Below are positions 35,095 through 44,255 of a DNA stretch of 64,000 bases, piece by piece (the stretch's first letter is position 1; each line of letters begins with the position of its first letter). The notes under the pieces are model-generated. The model was not told where the DNA came from. It was given only the letters and a program-made list of their open reading frames with translations, and searched no databases. Position numbers and translations under genes: made by a program. Source of the stretch: Methylovirgula sp. 4M-Z18 (lineage in GTDB: Bacteria; Pseudomonadota; Alphaproteobacteria; Rhizobiales; Beijerinckiaceae). Location of the stretch: NCBI RefSeq assembly GCF_037890675.1, contig NZ_CP149574.1, positions 3,820,874 to 3,884,873 on the forward strand, written 5' to 3'.

Positions 35095-36407
35095 AGGCGT
35101 TCAGCCCTCTGCTTGGCCGCCACCGCGCTGATAAAGCCCGCATAGCTCCACGCCAGATGCTTGGCCGAGGTCTGGACGCCTGTGGCCTTGTCGAATTGTT
35201 CGGACATGTCGCCGCTCTCGGGCGTGTAGGCGCGGATTGTCCGGAGGTAGGCGTCGCCTCGCGCCAGAAACGCAGCGGCTTGCGGCGCGTCCGACGGTTG
35301 CAAGGCGCAAGCGCGCAGAAAGCAGAATTCCGCCGCGGCGAGCGTGGAGAAATAATAGGCCCCGCCGGAATAATAGACGTCGCCATGATAACGGCCGAGC
35401 GCCGGCCCACGGTTTGCCGGTCTACCCCGATTGATCGGGTAATCGGTTTCGAACAGCGCATCGAGGCGATCGAGCGTTGCCGCCATCCGAGCGTCTGCCG
35501 GCGAATGCGATGAGGAGCCGCCAGCATGAATGGCGGCGAGGATCACGGCGATATCCAGATCCTTTGTCAAGTCCGTATCTTTGCCCACGCGTGAGCGGAA
35601 ATAACCAGCTTCAGGCACCCAAAAGGCATCCAGCCGTTGCATGATTTCGGCCGCATCGTCTCTTGCCGCTTGCGCCGGCTCAGCCTCTCCTTGCTCCTCC
35701 AGCCAGCCGGCACCGAATTCCAAAGCGGCGGCCTGCACGCGCAACGTATAATAGTGCTCGGCCTTTTCCTCCTCCCATATGTCGACGGTTGGTATGCGCC
35801 AATGCGCCAGGATGAACAGCAGATCTTCGCGCAGCAATGTCTTGATCGCCTGATCTTCTCTCATCCCGAATGTACGGCCGCTGCGGCACCAGCGCATCAA
35901 TGTTAAGGCCCTTGTCGCCACGCCGTCATATTGCGGGCGGCCCCAGCCCAGGATATCGAGGCTGCCATCAGGATTGACTCGGGCTTCGCCGCGCACGACG
36001 GCTGCGGCAAGATCGTCGTCCGCGCGGACGAATTGCTGCAACTCTGGCGCAATCGGCCGCCGCCATGCCGCATCCTTCACCAATGCGCCGCCATCAAGCC
36101 GATCGAGTGCGAGGCTGAAATCGACGAAATCGCAGAAATGCCGCGCTGCCTCCTCGGTGCCGACCAAACGCAGGGCGTCCATCACCAGCGCGGAATCGCG
36201 ATACCAGTGGAAGAAATAATCGGGGTCGGGATTGTAGGACGCCAAGACAGGAGAGGCGACGACGGATCCTTTCGCCGGCACGATGACCTGCCCGAAGCCA
36301 TCGCGGCGCTTGACAATGCTGCTCGCCGAAACGCTGCGCAGCATGTTCGCGACGGCAATCGGATATTGCCGCGCGATCCAGCTTTCAAGGTCTGGTGAAT
36401 CGTTCAT
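35091..36407 (-). CDS. Glycoside hydrolase family 15-like glucoamylase
   Basis: A 438-residue (alpha/alpha)6-barrel glycosidase. NPDPDYFFHWYRDSALVMDAL is the glucoamylase substrate-binding signature, GRPQYDGVATRAL another, and the acids in VDIWEEEKAEHYYTLR (general acid) and SGDMSEQFDKATG (general base) fit GH15. The start was set at the ATG behind GGAG. No signal peptide is present, so it acts in the cytoplasm. It is the third gene of an operon behind a GH144-like and a GH3 enzyme, 19 bases after the former. It should release glucose from an alpha- or other glucan; the companion genes suggest beta-linked glucans are also processed. Confidence 0.87.
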   Translation of the reverse strand: MNDSPDLESWIARQYPIAVANMLRSVSASSIVKRRDGFGQVIVPAKGSVVASPVLASYNPDPDYFFHWYRDSALVMDALRLVGTEEAARHFCDFVDFSLALDRLDGGALVKDAAWRRPIAPELQQFVRADDDLAAAVVRGEARVNPDGSLDILGWGRPQYDGVATRALTLMRWCRSGRTFGMREDQAIKTLLREDLLFILAHWRIPTVDIWEEEKAEHYYTLRVQAAALEFGAGWLEEQGEAEPAQAARDDAAEIMQRLDAFWVPEAGYFRSRVGKDTDLTKDLDIAVILAAIHAGGSSSHSPADARMAATLDRLDALFETDYPINRGRPANRGPALGRYHGDVYYSGGAYYFSTLAAAEFCFLRACALQPSDAPQAAAFLARGDAYLRTIRAYTPESGDMSEQFDKATGVQTSAKHLAWSYAGFISAVAAKQRAERL

Positions 36408-36426
36408 GGCCGCTCCACTCAAAGCG

Positions 36427-37731
36427 CTATTTCGCCGCCAGATGCGGCGACTCAAAACCAAGGCGACGCAAACCGTGCTGGATTTCGGGGCAGCTCATGA
36501 AGAGATTCCACAACAGTCCCGTCCGGTAATTCTCGATCATGATGATGATCGGGCCTTGGTCGATGGCGAGATGCGTATCGGCATACCAGCCGCGCGACTC
36601 GCAAAATCCATCGACAAAACCGTAATCGCGCCAAAGCTGATGACCGAGCGTCCCGTGAAAATGTTTCAAGGCCGCCAGCGAATGGTCCGGCGCATAGGGC
36701 ATAGAAGACAGCGCTGCAGTGGGCGCAATGACGCCGGCATCGCTATCGGGCGCGTAAGCACCATAGCCATCCGGGCCGTCGCACGACGTCAGGCCCCAGG
36801 CATGTTCGCCGTAACCCGCAAAGCCATTCGGGTTGCGCACACAATGTTCGCGATTGATCCGCACGTGCTGCACATTCTGTTGCCAATAATCAGCGTAGCG
36901 ATCTTTCAACCCGCGCGGATCAAGGCCAAGAAACGAATAATGCGCGAAAAACATCGGCCCGCCGTAATCGGGGCCAAGCGGCAATTCGATATCGTAGTAG
37001 CGCCGCCCGTTCGTGAACTTGCGGCCCTCGGCCCAGCCCTTGTGATAGACATCCGGGTTGATGGGATAACGCGGTGAAGACGCCCCGAGCACATAGGTGA
37101 TCAAAGCCTCGTTCCAGCCGCGCAGCTCGAAATTCATGGCCCAACCGTTATTCGGGCTCCAGTGCCAGTAGAGCACGTTGCCGCCATCGCGGGCGTGCCA
37201 ATCCCACTCAGTCTCTTCCCAAAACCAATTGATGATCTGCCGCAAATGGCTTTCCACCGCATTGTCGCGATTGAAATATTGCCTGGCACATAAGAGTCCG
37301 ACGACGAGAAAGGCAGTCTCGACCAAATCGCCGCCGTCGTCCTTGCGGCCAAGATGGATAACGTTGCCGGTATTGCCGTTCAGCATATGCGGCATGACGC
37401 CGTGGTAGCAGGGAATGGAAAACAGAAAGTCGATGATCGTCGTCAAGCGTTCGACAGCTTGTTCCCGCGTAATCCAGCCGCGCTCAACAGCGACGACGAT
37501 GGCCATCACGCCAAAGCCGGAGCCTCCGGAGACCACGACGTCGATTTTGTCCTGGCTCTTCGGATCGCTGCGATCGCGGGCGAGACCGCAATGCGGATGG
37601 GCGAAATCCCAAAAATAGCGGAAGGTCTGGCGTTGCACGAGCTCGAGCAATGCCTCGTCGGATTTGGTCAGACGAAAAGGTTTGGCTGCTTTGGCGGAAT
37701 GCGTTCCGGATTGCCTTGGATCTTGCCGCAA
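36427..37731 (-). CDS. Glycoamylase-domain glycosidase (PF10091), GH144-like, possible beta-1,2-glucanase
   Basis: A 434-residue protein matching the PF10091 Glycoamylase domain, which covers GH144 endo-beta-1,2-glucanases and the C-terminal part of cyclic beta-1,2-glucan synthases. Motifs include LELVQRQTFRYFWDFAHP, VVSGGSGFGVMAIVVAVERGW, GDLVETAFLVVGLLCARQYF, and AWGLTSCDGPDGYGAYAP. The start was set at a TTG six bases behind AGGGAGG, since another TTG directly abuts that site. It has no signal peptide, unusual for an endo-glucanase. It follows a GH3 gene by 52 bases; GH144 with GH3 beta-glucosidase is a known pairing for beta-1,2-glucan breakdown, so that substrate is the favoured inference. 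Confidence 0.83.
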   Translation of the reverse strand: MRQDPRQSGTHSAKAAKPFRLTKSDEALLELVQRQTFRYFWDFAHPHCGLARDRSDPKSQDKIDVVVSGGSGFGVMAIVVAVERGWITREQAVERLTTIIDFLFSIPCYHGVMPHMLNGNTGNVIHLGRKDDGGDLVETAFLVVGLLCARQYFNRDNAVESHLRQIINWFWEETEWDWHARDGGNVLYWHWSPNNGWAMNFELRGWNEALITYVLGASSPRYPINPDVYHKGWAEGRKFTNGRRYYDIELPLGPDYGGPMFFAHYSFLGLDPRGLKDRYADYWQQNVQHVRINREHCVRNPNGFAGYGEHAWGLTSCDGPDGYGAYAPDSDAGVIAPTAALSSMPYAPDHSLAALKHFHGTLGHQLWRDYGFVDGFCESRGWYADTHLAIDQGPIIIMIENYRTGLLWNLFMSCPEIQHGLRRLGFESPHLAAK

Positions 37732-37783
37732 ATCCAACCTCCCTGTCGTGTCACGTCCCGCCTTATCCGGCGGCTCACCGCGG

Positions 37784-39937
37784 TCAGCCTAGCACCTCGA
37801 TGCGGGTGCGCAAAAGTCCGCTTGCCTCGGCGCTCGCACCGACCAGGATATCGAATGCCCCCGGCTCGAGCTTTGGCTGAAGATCGCGATCGAGAAAGCG
37901 CAAATCATCCGTGGTGAGATGAAAGTTCAGGGCGCCGCTCTCGCCAGCAGCGAGCGTGATCTTGCGGAAGTCCTTGAGTTCCAAGGCGGGCCGCGTCACG
38001 CTCGACGCGAGATCGCGAATGAAGAGGAAGAGGGTCTGCTCGCCGGCCTGCGGCCCCTTGTTGCTGACATCGACCGTGACGTCGAGAGCCTCCCCCGCGC
38101 GCACCGCCTGCCGGCTCGTTCGCAACCCGCTCAATTCGAATTGGCTGTAGGACAAGCCATGCCCGAACGCGAATCGCGGTTCGTTCGGCATATCGAGATA
38201 TTTGCTTGAGTAATGCTCCGCCGGAACGGGCGGACGCCCGGTCGGCCGCTCGGCGAAATAGATCGGGATCTGCCCGACATCGACCGGCCAGGACATGGTG
38301 AGCCGGCCGCTCGGGTTGAAGCGGCCGCTGAGCACGTCGGCGATCGCCGTCCCCGCCCCGTCGCCCAGAAACCAGACCGCCAGGATCGCCTTGGCTTTCT
38401 CGACGAGCCAATCCGGCAGGACGAGCGGACGACCGGAGAACAAGAGGACGATGACCGGCTTCTTTTGCGCAAGCACGGCGCGGGCAAGTTCCTGCTGGGC
38501 GTGCGGCAGATCCGGGCGGCCGCGGCTGCTGGCTTCGCCGCTCATGCCGATGGTTTCTCCAAGGCAAAGGACGACCGCGTCGCACTGCCGGGCGAGAACA
38601 CGCGCGTCGGCCAGTGCCTTCTTGTGACCGCGTTCGATCTCGCATCCGGGCGCAAACGCGACGCGCGTCTGCGGCAAAGCGTCACGCAGCCACTCAAACA
38701 CGACGGGGTTTTTCCCAGCCGTGTCTTGCTGCGCCTCGCCCTTGCCGTCGGCCAATGGTCCGATGACGGCGAGCACGCCCGTGCTGTCGCGCAGCGGCAA
38801 AGTATCATCCTTATTCGTCAGCAGCACGATCGAGCGACGGGCCGCCTCTCGTGCGAGACCATGCCGACTGCGCTGGGCACTCTTGGCGGCGACCGCTTCT
38901 GCCGATCCGCACCGCCGATAGGGATCTTCGAAGAGCCCGAGCTTTTCCTTCAGTTCCAGCACCCGGCGGACAGAGCTGTCGATCGTCTCCATCGTGACAA
39001 GGCCGCGCTTCAGGGCTTGCGGCAGACCGTCGGTATAGGCACCGCCGCCCATCATATCGATATCGACGCCGGCATTGAGCGCGAGGGCGGCCGCTTCCGT
39101 CTGGTCGGCCGCGATGCCATGCACCATGAGTTCGGCAACCGCGCTGTAGTCGCTGATCATGACGCCGGAGAACCCCCATTCGCGGCGCACGATGTCGCGC
39201 AGGATGGCGACATGAGCCGTCATCGGCGTGCCATTCAAATCGGTGAAGGCCGGCATGATCGCCGCAACGCCCGCCGCGACGCCCGCCCGGAACGGGGGCA
39301 GATAGACCTCATGAAGGCTGCGCTCGGAAATATCCACCGACGCATATTCCCGGCCGGCCCGCACGGTGCCGTAAGCGGCAAGATGCTTGATGGTCGCGGC
39401 AATAGAGCCGGCGTCCGCCAGTCGTGGGCCTTGATAGCCGCGCACCTTTGCTTCCGCCATGCGCGCCCCGACCAGTGCATCCTCGCCTGGTCCCTCCTGA
39501 ATGCGCCCCCAACGGGGATCGCGCGCCACGTCGATCATCGGTGCGAAGGTAATGTCGACCCCAAAGACCGCGCATTCCTCGGCGGCAACGCGGGCCGTAG
39601 CTTCCCAGAGCTTCGGGTCAAAAGCCGCTCCTTCGCCAAAGGGTATGGGGAAGATCGTGCTCAATCCCCGCAGCACATCGAGGCCGAAGAACATCGGGAT
39701 CTTGAGACGGGATTCCTCGACCGCCAGGCGCTGCACGTCGCGGACCCGCTCAGGTCCCCACAGATTGAGAAGACTGCCGATCTTGCCGCCGACGATCGCT
39801 TCATGGGTCACGGACGCGGAGGTGGGCCCGGTCTTGACCAAATCGCCGCTCAGCATGACCAATTGCCCAATCTTTTCCTCGAGCGTCATCTGCGAAAGGA
39901 GCTGCTCGATGCGCGTCGTGCCGCTAGACTCCATCAT
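37784..39937 (-). CDS. Glycoside hydrolase family 3 beta-glucosidase (BglX-like)
   Basis: A 717-residue GH3 enzyme without a signal peptide. The (beta/alpha)8 domain opens LLSQMTLEEKIGQLVMLSGD; the nucleophile Asp is in GVMISDYSAVAELM; the second domain includes DAVVLCLGETIGMSGEASSR, and a fibronectin-III-like domain closes the protein (ALDVTVDVSNKGPQAGEQTLFLF). It removes terminal beta-linked glucose units. It is the first gene of the GH3-GH144-GH15 operon; lack of export signals in all three suggests cytoplasmic use of imported or internal glucans. An operator-like sequence lies about 75 bases upstream. Confidence 0.94.
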   Translation of the reverse strand: MMESSGTTRIEQLLSQMTLEEKIGQLVMLSGDLVKTGPTSASVTHEAIVGGKIGSLLNLWGPERVRDVQRLAVEESRLKIPMFFGLDVLRGLSTIFPIPFGEGAAFDPKLWEATARVAAEECAVFGVDITFAPMIDVARDPRWGRIQEGPGEDALVGARMAEAKVRGYQGPRLADAGSIAATIKHLAAYGTVRAGREYASVDISERSLHEVYLPPFRAGVAAGVAAIMPAFTDLNGTPMTAHVAILRDIVRREWGFSGVMISDYSAVAELMVHGIAADQTEAAALALNAGVDIDMMGGGAYTDGLPQALKRGLVTMETIDSSVRRVLELKEKLGLFEDPYRRCGSAEAVAAKSAQRSRHGLAREAARRSIVLLTNKDDTLPLRDSTGVLAVIGPLADGKGEAQQDTAGKNPVVFEWLRDALPQTRVAFAPGCEIERGHKKALADARVLARQCDAVVLCLGETIGMSGEASSRGRPDLPHAQQELARAVLAQKKPVIVLLFSGRPLVLPDWLVEKAKAILAVWFLGDGAGTAIADVLSGRFNPSGRLTMSWPVDVGQIPIYFAERPTGRPPVPAEHYSSKYLDMPNEPRFAFGHGLSYSQFELSGLRTSRQAVRAGEALDVTVDVSNKGPQAGEQTLFLFIRDLASSVTRPALELKDFRKITLAAGESGALNFHLTTDDLRFLDRDLQPKLEPGAFDILVGASAEASGLLRTRIEVLG

Positions 39938-40010
39938 TGCCGCGTCCTCCCCTAATCTCTCGAGCTTTATCGGTGATAGACTACACGTGCTGGCGGGCTC
40001 AATCAGGCGA

Positions 40011-40024
40011 ACTTATATGTATAG
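40011..40024. promoter_or_regulatory. GntR-type operator-like sequence upstream of the GH3 gene
   Basis: ACTTATATGTATAG shares the CTTRTATGTA core with the sites at 34086 and 34992. It lies 75 bases upstream of the GH3 start and 73 bases before the divergent ABC gene, in their shared promoter region. Control by the HutC-like regulator is speculative. Confidence 0.4.
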
Positions 40025-40096
40025 ACATCATAGGTTGTCTCAGTCTGCGTTGTCACTGTACTATGTGGGCACAGCCGAGATCTGGACTAGAGCAAT

Positions 40097-41896
40097 ATGA
40101 ACGTTCCAGCCAAGTTGCCGCAACCCGTCGCAACGCATATCGCAGATGCTTCCAGCAATGGCGTTTGGGCCCAGTTGCTCATTATGCTCGAAGCGCTGAA
40201 AGGGTCGCCGCGGAAATGGGTGCTGATAAGTCTGCCGGCCGGCAGCGTGGTCGTCATCTCGGCGATCGCGGTTGGCCAGGTCCGGTTGAACCAATGGCAA
40301 GGCGCCCTCTACGACACGCTGGTACAACGCAATTTCAGCGGTTTCCTGCATCAGACTACCGTGTTCTTGGCCATTGTTTCTGCCCTTCTCGCCCTGGTGG
40401 TGGCCCAAACCTGGCTGACGGAAGTGGGCAAAGTTAGGCTGCGCGGCTGGCTGGTCCGCGACGTAATGGATGAATGGCTGCGCCCGAAGCGCGCCTATCT
40501 CTTCGCCTATACCGGGGAGAGCGGCGTCAATCCCGATCAGCGCATTCATGAGGACGCGCGCCATCTTTCGGAACTCTCGGTGGATTTCGGCAACGGACTG
40601 CTGCAATCTTCGCTTCTGCTCATCAGCTTCGTCGGCGTCCTGTGGGGGCTCTCGTCCCAGGTCGTCTTCAACTGGGACGGCAAAGACTTCACGATTCCGG
40701 GCTACATGGTTTGGTGCGCCTTTGCCTACGCTTCCGTCGGCTCCTGGCTCACCTGGTGGGTCGGACGCCCGCTCATCCAGCTCAATGCCGATCACTATGC
40801 GCGGGAGGCAGCATTTCGCACGGCCCTGGTCCGCGTCGTCGAACGAGCGGAAGCCATCGTGCTCTATCGCGGGGAGGCCGACGAACGCGCGTGGCTCGAT
40901 GATAAATTCAACGCCGTTCAAATCGTTGCCCGCAAACTGGCGGGAGGCGTGGCGCGCCTGACCTGGATTACGTCCGGCCATGGCTGGCTGGCGATTCTTG
41001 CACCATTCCTGATCGCCGCACCGGGCTATTTCAGCGGCAGGCTGTCGCTTGGCGCCCTCATGATCACGGTCGGCGCGTTCAATCAAGTTCAAAGCTCATT
41101 GCGCTGGTTCGTCGATAATTTTTCGCGGATCGCTGATTGGCGCGCCACTTTGGGCCGCGTCGTCACGATGCGCGAGGCATTGCGGGCATTGGAAACCCTG
41201 CACGAAAATGAGAGCCGGATCGACTTCTCGGAACATCCGGAACAGAAGCTGGTACTTGAGCATGTCGAAACCTTTCTGCCGGGTTCACTTGTCGAATGCG
41301 CCGTCCTCAATGAAGAGCGAATCGAATTGTGCCCCGGCGAACATGTACAGGTCATCGGCGACGTAACGGCCGTCAAAACGACATTTTTCCTGGCGCTCGC
41401 CGGATTGTGGCCGTGGGGCCGCGGCACGATCAGCTTGCCGCCGCGCGACGACATGATGTTCTTGCCACGGCAGCCCTATCTGCCCACCGGCTCGCTCCGG
41501 AGCGCGATCGCCTATCCGGCGGAAGCCCATGTGTTCAGTGACGAGGCGATGCGCGCCGCTCTGTCCCGCGTTGAGCTCGGGCATCTCGCCGACGACCTCG
41601 ATCGCAAGGCCACCTGGGAAAAGGAACTCTCCCTCGATGAAGAGCAAGCGCTCGGCTTTGCCCGCGTGCTGTTGCATGCACCCAAATGGGTGTTCCTCGA
41701 TGATGCCTTAGGCGCGATGGATCCGAAAATGCGGGCATCGATCATGTCGACGTTCGGCCAAGAGCTGGCCGGCACGTCGGTTGTCAGCACGGGCCGCAGT
41801 GCTGAGAACGGTTTCTACAGCAAGACGTTGCATTTGCGACGGTTGGAGCGTCAGGAAAAACGAAGCACGCCGCTGTCAGTTGACGCGGTGACCTGA
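40097..41896 (+). CDS. SbmA/BacA-like ABC transporter with a degenerate nucleotide-binding domain
   Basis: A 599-residue membrane-domain plus ATPase-domain protein of the ABC_membrane_2 type (six membrane helices across residues 40-330, then the NBD). The NBD has lost key residues: Walker A reads GDVTAVKTT, with Val for the second Gly; the signature reads LSLDEEQALGFAR, with Asp for the Gly of LSGGQ-type motifs; Walker B reads WVFLDDALGAMD, with Asp for the catalytic Glu; and the switch region VVSTGRSAE lacks the His. It probably binds ATP poorly and hydrolyses it little if at all. It is divergent from the glycosidase operon and precedes an M20 peptidase by about 50 bases. Confidence 0.85.
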   Translation: MNVPAKLPQPVATHIADASSNGVWAQLLIMLEALKGSPRKWVLISLPAGSVVVISAIAVGQVRLNQWQGALYDTLVQRNFSGFLHQTTVFLAIVSALLALVVAQTWLTEVGKVRLRGWLVRDVMDEWLRPKRAYLFAYTGESGVNPDQRIHEDARHLSELSVDFGNGLLQSSLLLISFVGVLWGLSSQVVFNWDGKDFTIPGYMVWCAFAYASVGSWLTWWVGRPLIQLNADHYAREAAFRTALVRVVERAEAIVLYRGEADERAWLDDKFNAVQIVARKLAGGVARLTWITSGHGWLAILAPFLIAAPGYFSGRLSLGALMITVGAFNQVQSSLRWFVDNFSRIADWRATLGRVVTMREALRALETLHENESRIDFSEHPEQKLVLEHVETFLPGSLVECAVLNEERIELCPGEHVQVIGDVTAVKTTFFLALAGLWPWGRGTISLPPRDDMMFLPRQPYLPTGSLRSAIAYPAEAHVFSDEAMRAALSRVELGHLADDLDRKATWEKELSLDEEQALGFARVLLHAPKWVFLDDALGAMDPKMRASIMSTFGQELAGTSVVSTGRSAENGFYSKTLHLRRLERQEKRSTPLSVDAVT

Positions 41897-41947
41897 CGGC
41901 CGAAGCGTGGCGCGTGCTCAAACTTGGTTCTGCGTGAAGGAACAATC

Positions 41948-43339
41948 ATGGCGACGAGAGCCGACGCAATCGCTGTTGTACAAGAGCATTTTCAATCCGG
42001 GCAATTCCTCAAAGAACTGAATGCAAGGGTCGCCTACCGGACCGAGAGCCAGAATGCCGACAAGGGCGACGCCTTGCGCGCCTATCTCGTCGAGAATTTG
42101 CAGCCGGCCCTTGCTGAACTCGATTTCACGACGCGGCTGGTCGAGTCGCCGACCGGCCGCGGGCCGTATCTGTTAGCTGCATACCATGAGGATGCCGCGC
42201 TGCCGACGGTCTTGACCTATGGCCATGGCGATGTCGTCGACGGCATGGCCGGCGAATGGCGCGACGGTCTCGATCCGTGGCGGATCACGGTCAAGGGCGA
42301 CCGCGTCTACGGCCGCGGCACCGCCGACAACAAGGGGCAGCACAGCATCAACATGGCTGCGCTACGGGCGGTGCGGCAGGCGCGCGGCGGCAGGCTCGGC
42401 TTCAATGCGAAATTCGTTGTCGAGACCGGCGAGGAGATCGGCTCGCCCGATCTGCGCCAGGTCTGCGAGGCGCATCGCGACGAGCTCAAAGCCGATCTGT
42501 TCCTGGCGTCCGACGGGCCGCGGCTTTCGGCCGAGCGCCCGACGATCTTCCTCGGCTGCCGCGGCGGCAACCGCATCCATCTCGACGTCGACTTGCGCGA
42601 GGGCGGACACCATTCGGGCAATTGGGGCGGCGTGCTCGCCAACCCTGCAACCATTCTGGCGAATGCGATCGCGAGCCTCGTCGACGGCAAGGGCCGCATG
42701 AAGCTCGAGATCCTGAAGCCACCGCCGATCTCGCCCGAGGTCCGCGCCGCGCTGGCGGATGTCAAGGTCGAACCGGCCGCGGACGAGCCCGCGCTCTCGC
42801 CCAACTGGGGAGAAGAAGGCCTGAGCGCCGCCGAGCGGCTCTATGCCTGGAACACGCTCGAAGTGCTGGCGATGTCCGCCGGCAATATCGAGAGGCCGGC
42901 CAATGCCATTCCGGGCAAGGCCAGCGCCGTGCTGCAGCTCCGCTTTGTCGTCGGCACGAAATATCTCGAAATGGTCGATGCGATACGCGCCCATCTGCAC
43001 GCCGACGGCTTTCCGATGGTGAAGGTCTCGGGCGCGCAACGCTTCGCCGCCTCGCGCGCCGACATGGACAGCCCGTGGATCGACCGGGCAGCGAAATCGA
43101 TCCGCCAGACCACCGGCAAGCCGCCGGCGATCCTGCCGAATTTCGGCGGCTCGCTGCCCAACGACGTGTTCGCCGAAGGCCTCGGCCTGCCGACCATCTG
43201 GGTGCCGCATTCCTATCCGGGATGCTCGCAGCACGCCCCCGACGAGCACATCCTGTTGCCGGTGACGGAAGAGGCACTCGCCATCATGGCCGGCCTGTTC
43301 TGGGATCTCGGCGAGATGCCGCGCACGTCTCACAAATAA
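41948..43339 (+). CDS. M20-family metallopeptidase (dipeptidase/acetylornithine-deacetylase type)
   Basis: A 463-residue M20 enzyme. The metal ligands sit in VLTYGHGDVVDG (His and bridging Asp follow-up in VYGRGTADNKGQHSINM) and in VVETGEEIGSPDLR with the catalytic Glu pair; a further His is in YPGCSQHAPDEHIL. A dimerisation domain lies between about residues 215 and 335. The start at this ATG has GAAGGA upstream. It hydrolyses a peptide or amide bond in the cytoplasm. It follows the degenerate ABC protein in the same direction, but a shared role cannot be deduced. Confidence 0.92.
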   Translation: MATRADAIAVVQEHFQSGQFLKELNARVAYRTESQNADKGDALRAYLVENLQPALAELDFTTRLVESPTGRGPYLLAAYHEDAALPTVLTYGHGDVVDGMAGEWRDGLDPWRITVKGDRVYGRGTADNKGQHSINMAALRAVRQARGGRLGFNAKFVVETGEEIGSPDLRQVCEAHRDELKADLFLASDGPRLSAERPTIFLGCRGGNRIHLDVDLREGGHHSGNWGGVLANPATILANAIASLVDGKGRMKLEILKPPPISPEVRAALADVKVEPAADEPALSPNWGEEGLSAAERLYAWNTLEVLAMSAGNIERPANAIPGKASAVLQLRFVVGTKYLEMVDAIRAHLHADGFPMVKVSGAQRFAASRADMDSPWIDRAAKSIRQTTGKPPAILPNFGGSLPNDVFAEGLGLPTIWVPHSYPGCSQHAPDEHILLPVTEEALAIMAGLFWDLGEMPRTSHK

Positions 43340-43358
43340 GGGGGATTCTGCCGCTCGA

Positions 43359-44255
43359 TCAGACCTTGATTGCGCTCGCGGTGTATATCTCGTCGATGGT
43401 CTTGGCGAGGCTGGCATCGAATTCTGCATCGCTCATCGTCACGCGCAGATCCTCCGTCAGGGCGCGCGAGAAGCTGGCGATCATGCCATGATTGTGGCTG
43501 AGCTTCTCGCAAGCATCGGCACGGGTATAGCCGCCTGACAGCGCTACCACGCGGGTGACGGCCGCATGGTCGATGAGTGGCTTGTAGAAATCCGCGACGG
43601 TGGGGATGGTGAGCTTGAGCATCACCTTCTCGCCGGACGGCAAAGCGTCGAGTTGCTTGGCGATCTCGTCACGCAGGATAGCCTCGGCTTCCTGCTTGGT
43701 CGGGCTCTTGATCGAAACTTCCGGCTCGATGATCGGCACCAGGCCGTGGCCAAGGATCTGTCGGCCCACCTCGAATTGCTGCTTGACCACCGCAGCAATG
43801 CCCGCCTTATCGGCATTGGCGATCACCGAGCGCATCTTGGTGCCGAAGATGCCCTTCTTCGCCGCGCGGGCAAGCAAGGCGTCGAGCTCAGGCATCGGTT
43901 TCATCACCTGCGCGCCGTTCTCCTCCGCGGCCAGGCCCTTGTCGACCTTGAGGAAGGGAACCACGCCGCGCTCCTCCCACAGATAGGAGGGAACCGGCTT
44001 GCCGTTGGCATCGCCGTCCATGGTCTTCTCGAACAGGATGGCGCCAATCACTTTGTCGCCGGAGAAGGCGGGAGCCGTCATGATGCGCACGCGCATTTCG
44101 TGCATCAAACGGAACATGTCCTCGTCGCCACTGTAGCTGGAATCCGCGATGCCATAGAGACGTAGGGCGCCGGGAGTGGAACCACCGCTCTGATCGAGGG
44201 CGGCGATAAAGCCATCCTTGCCGGTCATCTGCGACATCATCTTGGCGTCTGCCAT
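43359..44255 (-). CDS. Class I fructose-bisphosphate aldolase
   Basis: A 298-residue class I aldolase of the bacterial FbaB-like short type (MADAKMMSQMTGKDGFIAA, ALDQSGGSTPGAL, SYSGDEDMFRLMHEMRVRI). The Schiff-base lysine is expected in VMLKLTIPTV, and VIGAILFEKTMDGDANG is also conserved. GGGAGA lies six bases before the ATG. It cleaves fructose-1,6-bisphosphate to triose phosphates without a metal. It stands alone, convergent with the M20 gene across 19 bases. Confidence 0.94.
   Translation of the reverse strand: MADAKMMSQMTGKDGFIAALDQSGGSTPGALRLYGIADSSYSGDEDMFRLMHEMRVRIMTAPAFSGDKVIGAILFEKTMDGDANGKPVPSYLWEERGVVPFLKVDKGLAAEENGAQVMKPMPELDALLARAAKKGIFGTKMRSVIANADKAGIAAVVKQQFEVGRQILGHGLVPIIEPEVSIKSPTKQEAEAILRDEIAKQLDALPSGEKVMLKLTIPTVADFYKPLIDHAAVTRVVALSGGYTRADACEKLSHNHGMIASFSRALTEDLRVTMSDAEFDASLAKTIDEIYTASAIKV

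Noticed and set aside
38213-39955. 580-codon plus-strand frame opposite the GH3 gene
   Set aside because: Shadow of the GH3 coding sequence; no motif and no ribosome-binding site.
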